From assembly GCA_964398655.1 (NCBI GenBank), contig CAYNNG010000024.1:1-25783 (forward strand): a stretch of DNA of 25,783 bases. The letters run 5' to 3'. Below the pieces are notes generated by a model. It was not told where the DNA came from. It worked only from the letters and a program-made list of their open reading frames with translations, and did not search any database. This DNA comes from SFFI01 sp964398655. Lineage in GTDB: Bacteria > Bacillota > Clostridia > Saccharofermentanales > DTU023. The position numbers were made by a program, and so were the translations under genes. This document shows, one piece after another, positions 1-7,120 of this stretch (the stretch's first letter is position 1; every line of letters begins with the position of its first letter).

Positions 1-2
1 GC

Positions 3-38
3 AAAAAGCCTGCCCTCATGCGGGGCAGGCTATTTTTT
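3..38. terminator. Bidirectional intrinsic terminator after the foldase gene
   Basis: A perfect 9-bp stem (AGCCTGCCC at 7-15 with GGGCAGGCT at 23-31) and a 7-nt loop. On the minus strand it is followed by a T run (complement of A3-A7), so it should end the foldase transcript about 55 nt past its stop. On the plus strand it is followed by ATTTTTT, so it may also serve a rightward gene outside the window. Confidence 0.9.
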
Positions 39-90
39 GTGTGCTTGTGCGAGCAGGGCCAGCCTGCTTAAGCGTTGATACGCGGGTCAG

Positions 91-1986
91 CTAATCAGTT
101 GTGCTAGGCTCGGTTTCCGCCTCAGAATCCGCCTCGGTTTCTTCCGCCTCTGCTGCCTGCTCTGTTTCAGCCGGAGCTTCCTCCGTCTCCTCTGGGACAT
201 TCTTTAAAGAATCCGAGAGGTCTTGGATACTCTCTTTGACAGATTCCAGAGCGTGCTGGTCTACAGGCAGGACTAACTTCATGTTGTCTGCGTTAATCTC
301 AAACGCATTGTTAGCTTCGACGGCCTTAAGGCTGTCAGCAAACTTGGCAGCAGCCATGGCTTGCTTGGCTTGAGTTTTCCATATACTTTCGCCCAGACCC
401 TTGAAGTAAATAATGTGGTAGCCGGAGTAGCCGCCGGTGGCCTCACCGTCTACACGTACGATGCCGACATCGCCCTCCTGGCGCGTAGGATCCAGGCACC
501 AGTCTTCATAAGCTTTAACAAAATTCCCCGGTTGGGTATTTTCGTAGAGACCGCCCTGGTCCTTAGAACCGGGATCTTGTGAATATTTTGTAGCTAAAGC
601 CGCAAAGGCCTCTTCGGTCTTTTCTCCCGCTTTGTATTCTTCTAAGATTTTCTCTGCGGCGGCCTTGGCTTCGGCTTCTGCTCCTTCTTCCATGTCCTTA
701 TCCATGATCAAGATGTGGCGAGAGCTATAAGTTCTGGCATCATCGCGCTCACGTGAGACAAAGTAGAGTACAGAGTGACGGCCATTATCACTAATCACCG
801 TGGTATCTCCTTCTTTACGGGCTTCATCAAACAGCCAAGCGGAGAAAGAGGGGGAAAGTTCCGAGTACTTGGCTCGCTTGACTAAGGTAGAATCTTCGTC
901 TTCCAGTAAATTGCGGTCTTCAGCCAAAGTATAAGCCATGGCTTCATGACGGAACTTTTCTAAGCTGGTGGAGGCATCAGCCATAGCCTGGGCCTTGGTC
1001 AGGGCTTCCGCATTGAGACGGGCATTACGCTCAGCTTCGCTTTCTTCCGCCTCCGTCTCTGCAGGTTCCTCGTTCTCGGTTGCCTCAGGCTCAGTTTCTT
1101 GGTCTTCCGCTTGCTCGTTTTCGGGATCAGCTGCGGGTTCAGAGTTCTCTTCCTCGGCCTTGGACTCTTCCGTTTGGTCGGTTTCAGGCTTGTCCGCATC
1201 TTCGTCCAGGGAGTCGTCGCGGTCAGGGGTGGCATTATTAAAGCCGAAGGCGTGGAAGCTTACATAATCGTAAAGCTCAGGATGCGCCTCGTACTCTGCT
1301 TCATATTCTGCATCGGTAAATTCGTAAGCATTCTGGGTATCCAGCTGGTAACGGGCAGCCAGGAAGTGGCGCTCAAGGATGGGCTGCAGGGACTTGAAGT
1401 TGGCACCCCGGCCAAAAAGCAGGCTTAAGAGATGGTTGGGGTTCATCTGTTGCTGGGCCGCACTCATCTCAATGTTCTGCTTAAAGCGGTTGAAGGCCTC
1501 ATGCTCATCCTCACCGATTTCGTAACCTGCCTGGATGGCTTGGTCATAAACGGCGTAGGTCTGGCCCGCGCTCTTGCCGAAGTTATCAATCAGGATATCA
1601 CGCAAGGGACGAAGACTCTGGGTCTCGGGATCAAGTTGAGGGTTAACCAGCATACTTTGACCATCTACATTGAAGGCTGAAGTTCTGAACATCTGGTTAA
1701 AGCTAGAACCCAAGGTATAGTTAATTTCCAAGGGTGTGACTTCGTATTTGCCATTGACTAAGGCGGCGACATTATGTTTTTCTTTGTAGCCAGAGTTAAT
1801 TAAGCCCATGACGCACAGGCCCAAGATAGCGGCTATGATAATTACGATAATGAGAAAATTACGGAGGTTAAAGGATTTACGAATTTTCTTTTTACCGCCG
1901 TCGGCAGTCTTCATGGCTTGCAGGCGTTCTTTGCGCTCTGCCCTTTGGTCATCAGACTTCCAGTTTTCGTTCTTGTCTTTGCTCAT
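91..1986 (-). CDS. Membrane-anchored PpiC-type peptidyl-prolyl isomerase (PrsA/SurA-like foldase)
   Basis: Predicted extracytoplasmic folding factor that isomerises peptidyl-prolyl bonds in exported proteins. The 631-residue product has a basic cytoplasmic N-terminus, one uncleaved membrane anchor (about residues 43-64, rich in I/V/L) and a SurA-N-like helical region (about 70-240). A strongly acidic low-complexity stretch of Glu/Asp/Ala/Thr/Pro follows (about 256-330). The parvulin domain (about 418-530) is marked by SSRHILI, YSQDPGSKDQGGLY and GYHIIYF. The C-terminal tail (about 595-631) is again almost all Glu/Ala/Thr/Asp. There is no lipobox, so it differs from classical lipoprotein PrsA. 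The acidic insert makes it roughly twice the usual PrsA size. The ATG is preceded by AAGGTGAG. An extended -10 (TGC TATAAT) at the stop codon of the upstream corC-like gene probably drives it. The family call is firm; the substrate is unknown. Confidence 0.88.
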   Translation of the reverse strand: MSKDKNENWKSDDQRAERKERLQAMKTADGGKKKIRKSFNLRNFLIIVIIIAAILGLCVMGLINSGYKEKHNVAALVNGKYEVTPLEINYTLGSSFNQMFRTSAFNVDGQSMLVNPQLDPETQSLRPLRDILIDNFGKSAGQTYAVYDQAIQAGYEIGEDEHEAFNRFKQNIEMSAAQQQMNPNHLLSLLFGRGANFKSLQPILERHFLAARYQLDTQNAYEFTDAEYEAEYEAHPELYDYVSFHAFGFNNATPDRDDSLDEDADKPETDQTEESKAEEENSEPAADPENEQAEDQETEPEATENEEPAETEAEESEAERNARLNAEALTKAQAMADASTSLEKFRHEAMAYTLAEDRNLLEDEDSTLVKRAKYSELSPSFSAWLFDEARKEGDTTVISDNGRHSVLYFVSRERDDARTYSSRHILIMDKDMEEGAEAEAKAAAEKILEEYKAGEKTEEAFAALATKYSQDPGSKDQGGLYENTQPGNFVKAYEDWCLDPTRQEGDVGIVRVDGEATGGYSGYHIIYFKGLGESIWKTQAKQAMAAAKFADSLKAVEANNAFEINADNMKLVLPVDQHALESVKESIQDLSDSLKNVPEETEEAPAETEQAAEAEETEADSEAETEPSTTD

Positions 1987-2004
1987 ATACTCACCTTTTT
2001 TGTC

Positions 2005-2018
2005 CGGCCCCAGGGCCG
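2005..2018 (-). promoter_or_regulatory. GC-rich hairpin in the foldase 5' leader
   Basis: CGGCC and GGCCG flank a 4-nt loop, lying between the predicted start point (about 2037) and the ribosome binding site. On the minus strand it is followed by A residues, not T, so it is not a terminator. It could stabilise the mRNA or affect initiation. The role is inferred. Confidence 0.4.
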
Positions 2019-2043
2019 TACGTATTTTATAAACAACTTGATT

Positions 2044-2052
2044 ATTATAGCA
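2044..2052 (-). promoter_or_regulatory. Extended -10 promoter for the foldase gene
   Basis: Minus strand reads TGC-TATAAT, a perfect extended -10 that overlaps the last codons and stop of the upstream gene. No convincing -35 is seen 16-18 nt upstream, which extended -10 promoters can tolerate. The start point would fall near 2037, leaving a leader of about 50 nt. Confidence 0.55.
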
Positions 2053-3418
2053 GGTTTTCCTGGGCTGCTATATTTTCTTCTGTTGGGGCTTGCGGAGCGT
2101 ATTTGATCAGGATTTTTTCAATACGTTTGTCGTCCATGGATAAAACCTTAAACAGGTAGTCTTGGTAGCGGACTTCCGCTTGTTCGTCGGCCTCCGGGAT
2201 ACGGTCCAGCAGCCCGATCACCAGGCCGGCTACCGTATCGTAGTCGTCGGAGGGAAATTCCGTATCCAGGTACTCAGAAAGGTCTTCCAAGGTCAGGCCG
2301 GAGTCAGCTAGCCACTCGCCAGGACCCAGAGGCAGGAAATCTTCCTCATCGTCGTCGTATTCGTCCTCAATATCGCCCACAATCTCTTCTAGTACATCTT
2401 CTAGGGTAATCAGGCCTGCTGTACCGCCATATTCATCAATGACGATGGCCATATGGACACTTTCTAGCTGCATCTGCCGGAAAAGCTTGGCTATGGACTG
2501 AGTTTCAGGTGTATAGCTGGCTTCTTTAAGTATGAGGTCAATGCTGAAGGGCTCATTTTGGTGCCTGGCAGCAAAGAGCAGGATATCCCGGATATACACC
2601 AAGCCAATAATATGGTCGATGTCTTCCCGGTATACCGGAATGCGGGTATATTTTTCTTCTTCTACCACTGCTAAAAGCTCGTCTAGGCTGATATCTGCTT
2701 CTACCGCCACCATGTCCATGCGGTGGGTCATGCAGTCCCCCACCGTTTTATCGCCAAAGGCAAAGACGTTCTCCAGGAACTCTCCCTCCTCACTTTCCGC
2801 GCTGTGCTCCAGGAGGTCTTTTACCTCTTGGTCAGAAATCATGAGGTCACGGCCGTCAGGATCAATCTGACGCTTCTTCAGGAGAGCGTCGGAGATAGCC
2901 AGGGCGGGGCGGCTCAAGGGGGTGAGGATATTGCTGAAAAATAAGTAATATTTGTAGCCTTTAAGAGAAAAGTTCAGTACGTCCTGCTTGGCAAGCTCTT
3001 GGGGAAAGGCGCGGGCAAAGGCCAGGATCAGGAAAATGATCAGGAGAAGGACCAGGCCGGTGAAAATATAGGTTAACCAGGCCAGATGGCTAGGCAGGAC
3101 CGCCTGAAAGAAGTCCTCCAACGGACAGGTTAAGGACCAGGATAAGAAGATTAAACTGGTAATTTTGATCGCGTTAATAGAACTCAAAAAACGCCGCCGC
3201 TGGGTCTTGAGCTTGAGGATCGCTTGCAGGCGGTCAGGATTCGCCGCCAGGCGGTCACTTAATTCATCTTCATCTAGGCGAGGTATAACTGCGGCGTAGG
3301 CAGTTGCGAAAGCATAGAGTCCAGCCAGAAAGAGCGCAATGAGAAAAAATAGCACCAAGCTAGGATAGGACTGGAGCAGGATAAAATAAGGTCCCCCTCC
3401 AGGATCAGGATCTGACAT
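2045..3418 (-). CDS. HlyC/CorC-family (CNNM/DUF21, CBS pair) membrane transporter-like protein
   Basis: Putative divalent-cation (Mg2+/Co2+) efflux or homeostasis protein of the inner membrane. In 457 residues it shows the family order: an N-terminal CNNM/DUF21 membrane domain with hydrophobic segments near 18-42, 82-98 and 112-136; a tandem CBS pair (about 228-350), with VGDCMTHR opening the first and the strongly conserved VIDEYGGTAGLITLEDVLEEIVGDI in the second; and a C-terminal CorC_HlyC domain (about 365-445). The older name hemolysin is misleading and no haemolytic activity is implied. The ATG has AAAGGAGG 11 nt upstream. The gene follows the EF-G paralogue by 108 nt, with an intrinsic terminator and a promoter interleaved in that gap, so it is probably its own transcription unit. 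CBS pairs commonly bind adenine nucleotides; that is family knowledge, not visible here. Confidence 0.9.
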   Translation of the reverse strand: MSDPDPGGGPYFILLQSYPSLVLFFLIALFLAGLYAFATAYAAVIPRLDEDELSDRLAANPDRLQAILKLKTQRRRFLSSINAIKITSLIFLSWSLTCPLEDFFQAVLPSHLAWLTYIFTGLVLLLIIFLILAFARAFPQELAKQDVLNFSLKGYKYYLFFSNILTPLSRPALAISDALLKKRQIDPDGRDLMISDQEVKDLLEHSAESEEGEFLENVFAFGDKTVGDCMTHRMDMVAVEADISLDELLAVVEEEKYTRIPVYREDIDHIIGLVYIRDILLFAARHQNEPFSIDLILKEASYTPETQSIAKLFRQMQLESVHMAIVIDEYGGTAGLITLEDVLEEIVGDIEDEYDDDEEDFLPLGPGEWLADSGLTLEDLSEYLDTEFPSDDYDTVAGLVIGLLDRIPEADEQAEVRYQDYLFKVLSMDDKRIEKILIKYAPQAPTEENIAAQENLL

Positions 3419-3440
3419 TGAGAAGCTTTCCTCCTTTGAA

Positions 3441-3482
3441 AAAAGAAAAAAATATAGCTAGGGGTCGGTCCCCTAGCTATAT
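3441..3482 (-). terminator. Intrinsic terminator after the EF-G paralogue
   Basis: Perfect 13-bp stem (3452-3464 with 3470-3482), 5-nt loop, and on the minus strand a following T-rich run (complement of 3441-3451). It is very strong for transcripts that include both arms. It ends only a few bases before the Shine-Dalgarno of the downstream corC-like gene. Confidence 0.92.
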
Positions 3483-3508
3483 TATAGATATTTACGCCAG
3501 ACTGGCAA
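3481..3508 (-). promoter_or_regulatory. Candidate promoter for the corC-like gene, overlapping a terminator
   Basis: TTGCCA (3503-3508), a 16-nt spacer and TATAAT (3481-3486) on the minus strand. The expected start is near 3474, inside the first arm of the terminator hairpin. A transcript begun here would keep only about 5 bp of the 13-bp stem and should escape termination. Confidence 0.5.
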
Positions 3509-3526
3509 TCTCTAGGCCTAGTTTGA

Positions 3527-5611
3527 CTACTCTTCCTTTTCAGCCTGGGCCATGGCGATAACTTTCTGAGATACCTCACCAGGGGCTTGCTCGTAGCGGG
3601 CAAATTCCATGCTGAAGTAGCCGCGGCCCTGGGTCATAGACCTTAGGTCAGTCGCATACTTCATCAGTTCTGAGGTGGGCGCTTCAGCGTCTACAACCTG
3701 GTAACCGGTCTCTTCCGGGTCTGCTCCCATGCCGAGGATACGACCGCGGCGCTTGGACATATCACCCATGATATCGCCCAGGTAGCTGTCAGGAATATGA
3801 ATCTTCACCGAGGAGATTGGCTCTAGGATGATGGGGTCAGCTTGAGGCATACCGTTGCGGTAAGCCAGGCGGGCAGCCTGGATAAAGGACATTTCGTTGG
3901 AGTCTACATCGTGGTAGGAACCATCATCCAAGATAGCCTTTAGTTTAACTACGGGGTAACCGGCGAGAGGACCTTCCTTAACTGCCTCTTGCAAGCCTTT
4001 TTCTACAGCGGGGAAGTAGTTCTTGGGCACGGCGCCGCCTACGACTTCTTCGGAAAATTCTAGTGCATCTTCGGTACCGGGTTCAAAACGAATCCAAACA
4101 TCACCATATTGGCCGTGACCACCGGTTTGTTTTTTATGCTTACCTTGGACACGGACCTTCTTGCGAATGGTCTCGCGGTAAGGTACGCGCGCATCAGAAA
4201 GTACCGCCTCTGTACCGAATTTGTTTTTCAGCTTGCTGCAGAGGGTCATGAGCTGGATCTCACCCTGGCCAGATAAGAGCATCTGGGAAGTTTCGGCGTC
4301 GTTGGCAATGGTGAAGGAAATATCTTCATCCGACAGACGGTTCATACCCTGCATGACCTTATCTTCTTCTCCCGATTTAACGGAAGTAATAGCCATAGTC
4401 AGGCAAGGAACTGGCATAGTAACAGGCTTAACTGCTACAGCCTGGTCTTTCAGAGAGAGAGTTTCATTGGTTTTGGTCGTAGTGAGCTTGGTTAAGGCAC
4501 CGATGTCTCCGGCATAGAGCTTATCAACTTCAAACTGCTTCTTGCCGCGCATGACATAGAGACCGTTGATGCGTTCTTCGGAATCCTGGGTCAGGTTATA
4601 GGCATTTTCGGAAGAATCAAATTCACCAGAGAAGACCCTGATAAGAGAAATCCGGCCCACAAAGGGGTCCATGATGGTCTTGAAAACAAAGGCAGCCAGG
4701 GGGCCCTTGCTGTCACAAGGCAGCTCGATAACTTCGCCGCCGGCCTGAGCAGCTTCCACGGGAGATCTGCGGGTAGGACGGGGGAAATAACGTACTAGAG
4801 TATCCATGAAGAAAGTGATACCCATATCGTTAATTGCAGAACCGCCGAAGACGGGAATTAAGGTTTTTTCAGAAATAGCGTGAACCAAGCCCATTTCGAT
4901 TTCCTCAGGGGTAAAGGGCTCATCGTCAAAGAACTTCATCATGAGTTCTTCGTTGGTCTCAGCGATTTGCTCCATGAGGGCATTGTAGTAGTTGCTGCAG
5001 AGCTCTTCGAATTCTGCAGGAATGGGAATTTCGTTAGCTTCTGTCCGGTCACCCAGCTTATAGGCCTTGTGGTTGAGCACATCAACAAAGCCAGTCATCT
5101 TTTCATTTTCAACGATAGGAATGGACAGGGGTACAACCTTGCTGCCGAAGGCTTCTTGGTAAGCTTCTATGGCTTTGGTGTAACTTGCGTTGGGCTCATC
5201 AACCCGGTTAATGAACATGGCAACAGGCATGTTGCTCTTTTCGGCCTGGCGCATGGCCTTGTCTGCGCCCACTGCCGCTTCTGTATCACGGGCAGAGGCC
5301 ACGATGAGGGCAACATCACCAGCAAACATGGCCAGCTTTTGTTCGCCTAAGAAGTCGAAATCGCCAGGAGCGTCGATCAGGTTGATCTTGCAGTCTTTCC
5401 ATTCACAGGCCGCGTAGCTGGTATTAATTGAAGAACCGCGGGCAATCTCTTCTTCAGTAAAGTCCGATACGGTATTGCCGTCGGTGACCTTACCCATACG
5501 GTCCAAGGCCTTACTGTTGTAGAGCATGGCCTCAATGAGGCTGGTTTTACCGGCGCCGGAATGGCCAACCAAGGTAATATTGCGGATTTTGTCTGCGGTG
5601 TAAACTTTCAT
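3527..5611 (-). CDS. EF-G-like translational GTPase (EF-G paralogue)
   Basis: A second EF-G-type GTPase besides the str-operon EF-G, 694 residues, with the full five-domain length. P-loop GHSGAGKT at 16-23 and NRVD (G4) at 135-138. The G2 region reads EEIARGSSINTS instead of the canonical ERGITI type. G3 reads DAPGD (80-84) instead of DTPGH, so the catalytic histidine of EF-G is Asp here. Domains IV and V are recognisable (HKKQTGGHGQYGDVWI; GDIMGDMSKRRGRILGM; TQGRGYFSMEF). This fits the EF-G-2-type subfamily, whose Thermus member also lacks that histidine. Its role is not settled; slow-GTPase, stress or recycling functions are possible. I chose the ATG at 5611 because GAGGGGG lies just upstream. 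An in-frame start 16 codons earlier has no such site. It is a lone gene between its own promoter (5686-5714) and terminator. Confidence 0.88.
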   Translation of the reverse strand: MKVYTADKIRNITLVGHSGAGKTSLIEAMLYNSKALDRMGKVTDGNTVSDFTEEEIARGSSINTSYAACEWKDCKINLIDAPGDFDFLGEQKLAMFAGDVALIVASARDTEAAVGADKAMRQAEKSNMPVAMFINRVDEPNASYTKAIEAYQEAFGSKVVPLSIPIVENEKMTGFVDVLNHKAYKLGDRTEANEIPIPAEFEELCSNYYNALMEQIAETNEELMMKFFDDEPFTPEEIEMGLVHAISEKTLIPVFGGSAINDMGITFFMDTLVRYFPRPTRRSPVEAAQAGGEVIELPCDSKGPLAAFVFKTIMDPFVGRISLIRVFSGEFDSSENAYNLTQDSEERINGLYVMRGKKQFEVDKLYAGDIGALTKLTTTKTNETLSLKDQAVAVKPVTMPVPCLTMAITSVKSGEEDKVMQGMNRLSDEDISFTIANDAETSQMLLSGQGEIQLMTLCSKLKNKFGTEAVLSDARVPYRETIRKKVRVQGKHKKQTGGHGQYGDVWIRFEPGTEDALEFSEEVVGGAVPKNYFPAVEKGLQEAVKEGPLAGYPVVKLKAILDDGSYHDVDSNEMSFIQAARLAYRNGMPQADPIILEPISSVKIHIPDSYLGDIMGDMSKRRGRILGMGADPEETGYQVVDAEAPTSELMKYATDLRSMTQGRGYFSMEFARYEQAPGEVSQKVIAMAQAEKEE

Positions 5612-5685
5612 CTGGGATCCCCCTCTAGTGATATGTATAGTGCAGGCAGGCAGGATCAAGCCTGTGCCTTAGGCAACTGTTCCTT

Positions 5686-5714
5686 ATTATAAGGCCGGCT
5701 ATTCTTTGTGTAAA
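5686..5714 (-). promoter_or_regulatory. Sigma-A-type promoter of the EF-G paralogue
   Basis: TTTACA (5709-5714), 17-nt spacer, TATAAT (5686-5691) on the minus strand. The start point should be near 5679, giving a leader of about 68 nt. The leader contains a short TGCC-TAA-GGCA hairpin at its start. Confidence 0.75.
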
Positions 5715-5783
5715 GTTGAAAGTTTCTCGAGTTTATCCGAGGCTAAATTGGGCAAATTTTCTAGGTCTCTTTAATTAGCAGGC

Positions 5784-5822
5784 AAAAAAATAATGGCACG
5801 GAGTTCTGAACTCACGTGCCAT
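5784..5822 (-). terminator. Intrinsic terminator after the lipoprotein gene
   Basis: On the minus strand, ATGGCACG pairs with CGTGCCAT and, past one bulged base, GAGTT pairs with AACTC around a CAG loop. This gives 13 bp in all, followed by TATTTTTTT. It lies about 45 nt beyond the lipoprotein stop. Confidence 0.92.
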
Positions 5823-5866
5823 CCGTAAAGGCTATTAATTATTAGGGCAGTTAGCCGCTCAAGGTT

Positions 5867-6964
5867 TTATTCGGCATTTACTTCGTCAACCGTCTTGCCC
5901 TCAACTACGAGCGTCAGACTGTCAGGGTTGCCGGAGAGCAGGACATGCTCCGCCGGGGGATCGAAAGAAACCGTATAACCATTTACACCGTCAAAGACGG
6001 GCTCTTGGGGAACGGCCGGCGTGGGGTTAATGAAGTAATACATCACGATAGCAGATAGTTCCAGTACGTCGTCATAAACGGGATCTCCACTGTTGCCGCG
6101 GTCGAAGCTGCCGGCATCAAAAGTAAAGGTATAGGAATCTAACTGGCCATATTCATTGAAGTGGTAGGTCAGGACAGCGTTGTATTGGTAGGCTACCTTG
6201 TCATAAGACAGAGTTTCGGCAGTAGCGCCGCCTTCCTGCATACCTTCAACGCCCATGACCTGCCAACGGCTGGAGCCCCATTTAAGGCCATAGTCAGCGA
6301 CATTCAAGGTGTTGCGCAGATCAAGTCCGTCGTGGCGGGTCTTTTCAGCCTCCCAATCGGTGGGGGGTACATTGGCGGCCGCAGCGTCCAAACCTTGGCT
6401 GTCTACTTGGGCAAAGAACTGTTCCAAAGCCTCTTTGAAGGGCTGGATTTCAGCCTTGGTGGTGTCATAGAGAGCAGGCAGGTTGGTGGCATTCCTGTCT
6501 TCAATCTGCATGAGCATATAACGGACCCGGTTGGCGCTGAGATATAGCTTGTTATAGACTTCCTTAAAATGCTCAGGAGTTTGTTCTGGATCTACGGCTT
6601 CAATTTGCCCCGCAACTTCCAGCAGGGTTTTACGGGTTTTTACATAGTCAGGATATTCTTCTACGTACTTGGCCGTTTTCATGATGTCATCCACGTAGCC
6701 AGGCATTTTCTCTCCAAAGGTTTCCAAGCCCTTTTCCAGGCTTGTCCATTTTTCTTTGGCATAGGCCAGATATTGGTGGTCAGCTTCGGTGAGACCTTTG
6801 TTATCGCGGGAGAGTTCAACACCCTCCACCGTGGGGGCCATGGTTGGTACTTCCATACCCTTGTTTGAGCCACCCAGTCCCAATTTATCGCATCCGGTAA
6901 GGAGCAAAGACATGCTGACTAACATTACCAGGGCTAGGCTAAAGCCGCGTAGTTTTCTATTCAT
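5867..6964 (-). CDS. Putative lipoprotein of unknown function
   Basis: A 365-residue secreted lipoprotein. Residues 1-24 form a lipoprotein signal peptide (NRKLR basic start, hydrophobic core) ending in the lipobox LLTGC with lipidated Cys25. A short Gly/Ser linker follows, then a mostly helical region (about 45-205) rich in Lys, Glu and Tyr. The C-terminal half (about 215-365) has more beta character and contains YGLKWGSSRWQVMGVEG near residue 229. It resembles the WGxSxxQV element seen in many secreted Firmicute proteins of unknown role. I see no catalytic motif and do not recognise a characterised family. GGAGG lies upstream of the ATG. The gene is monocistronic, with its own terminator, and is divergent from dusB across a spacer holding a perfect 14-bp palindrome, which hints at regulated expression. 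Confidence 0.8.
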   Translation of the reverse strand: MNRKLRGFSLALVMLVSMSLLLTGCDKLGLGGSNKGMEVPTMAPTVEGVELSRDNKGLTEADHQYLAYAKEKWTSLEKGLETFGEKMPGYVDDIMKTAKYVEEYPDYVKTRKTLLEVAGQIEAVDPEQTPEHFKEVYNKLYLSANRVRYMLMQIEDRNATNLPALYDTTKAEIQPFKEALEQFFAQVDSQGLDAAAANVPPTDWEAEKTRHDGLDLRNTLNVADYGLKWGSSRWQVMGVEGMQEGGATAETLSYDKVAYQYNAVLTYHFNEYGQLDSYTFTFDAGSFDRGNSGDPVYDDVLELSAIVMYYFINPTPAVPQEPVFDGVNGYTVSFDPPAEHVLLSGNPDSLTLVVEGKTVDEVNAE

Positions 6965-7015
6965 TGTTTATCCTCCAATAGGGTCACGGACCAAGCAAAT
7001 TTGCTAATATCCTTT

Positions 7016-7021
7016 ATTATA
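7016..7021 (-). promoter_or_regulatory. -10 element for the lipoprotein gene
   Basis: TATAAT on the minus strand, 52 nt before the start codon. The bases 16-18 nt upstream (CACCTC region) are a poor -35. They adjoin the palindrome at 7044-7057, so the promoter may need an activator. That is inference. Confidence 0.45.
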
Positions 7022-7043
7022 GTACATAAGCGTGCTAAGAGGT

Positions 7044-7057
7044 GGGGACTAGTCCCC
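7044..7057. promoter_or_regulatory. Perfect 14-bp palindrome, possible operator
   Basis: GGGGACTAGTCCCC is fully self-complementary with no loop, as expected for a dimeric DNA-binding protein rather than a terminator. It lies in the 156-nt divergent spacer between the lipoprotein gene and dusB, next to the weak -35 region of the former. No regulator gene is adjacent. Confidence 0.4.
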
Positions 7058-7120
7058 TTGCCTTAACATAGGATAAAGTATTAGCAAATAAAATAAAAGA
7101 GAAGAATTTTAAATTTTTAC

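Noticed and set aside
968..1267. Ser/Ala-rich plus-strand frame opposite the acidic stretch of the foldase
   Set aside because: It is the mirror of the Glu/Ala-rich coding region; low complexity explains it.
7058..7120. Promoter for dusB
   Set aside because: TTGCCT and TTAACA are present, but no -10 falls at 16-18 nt from either.
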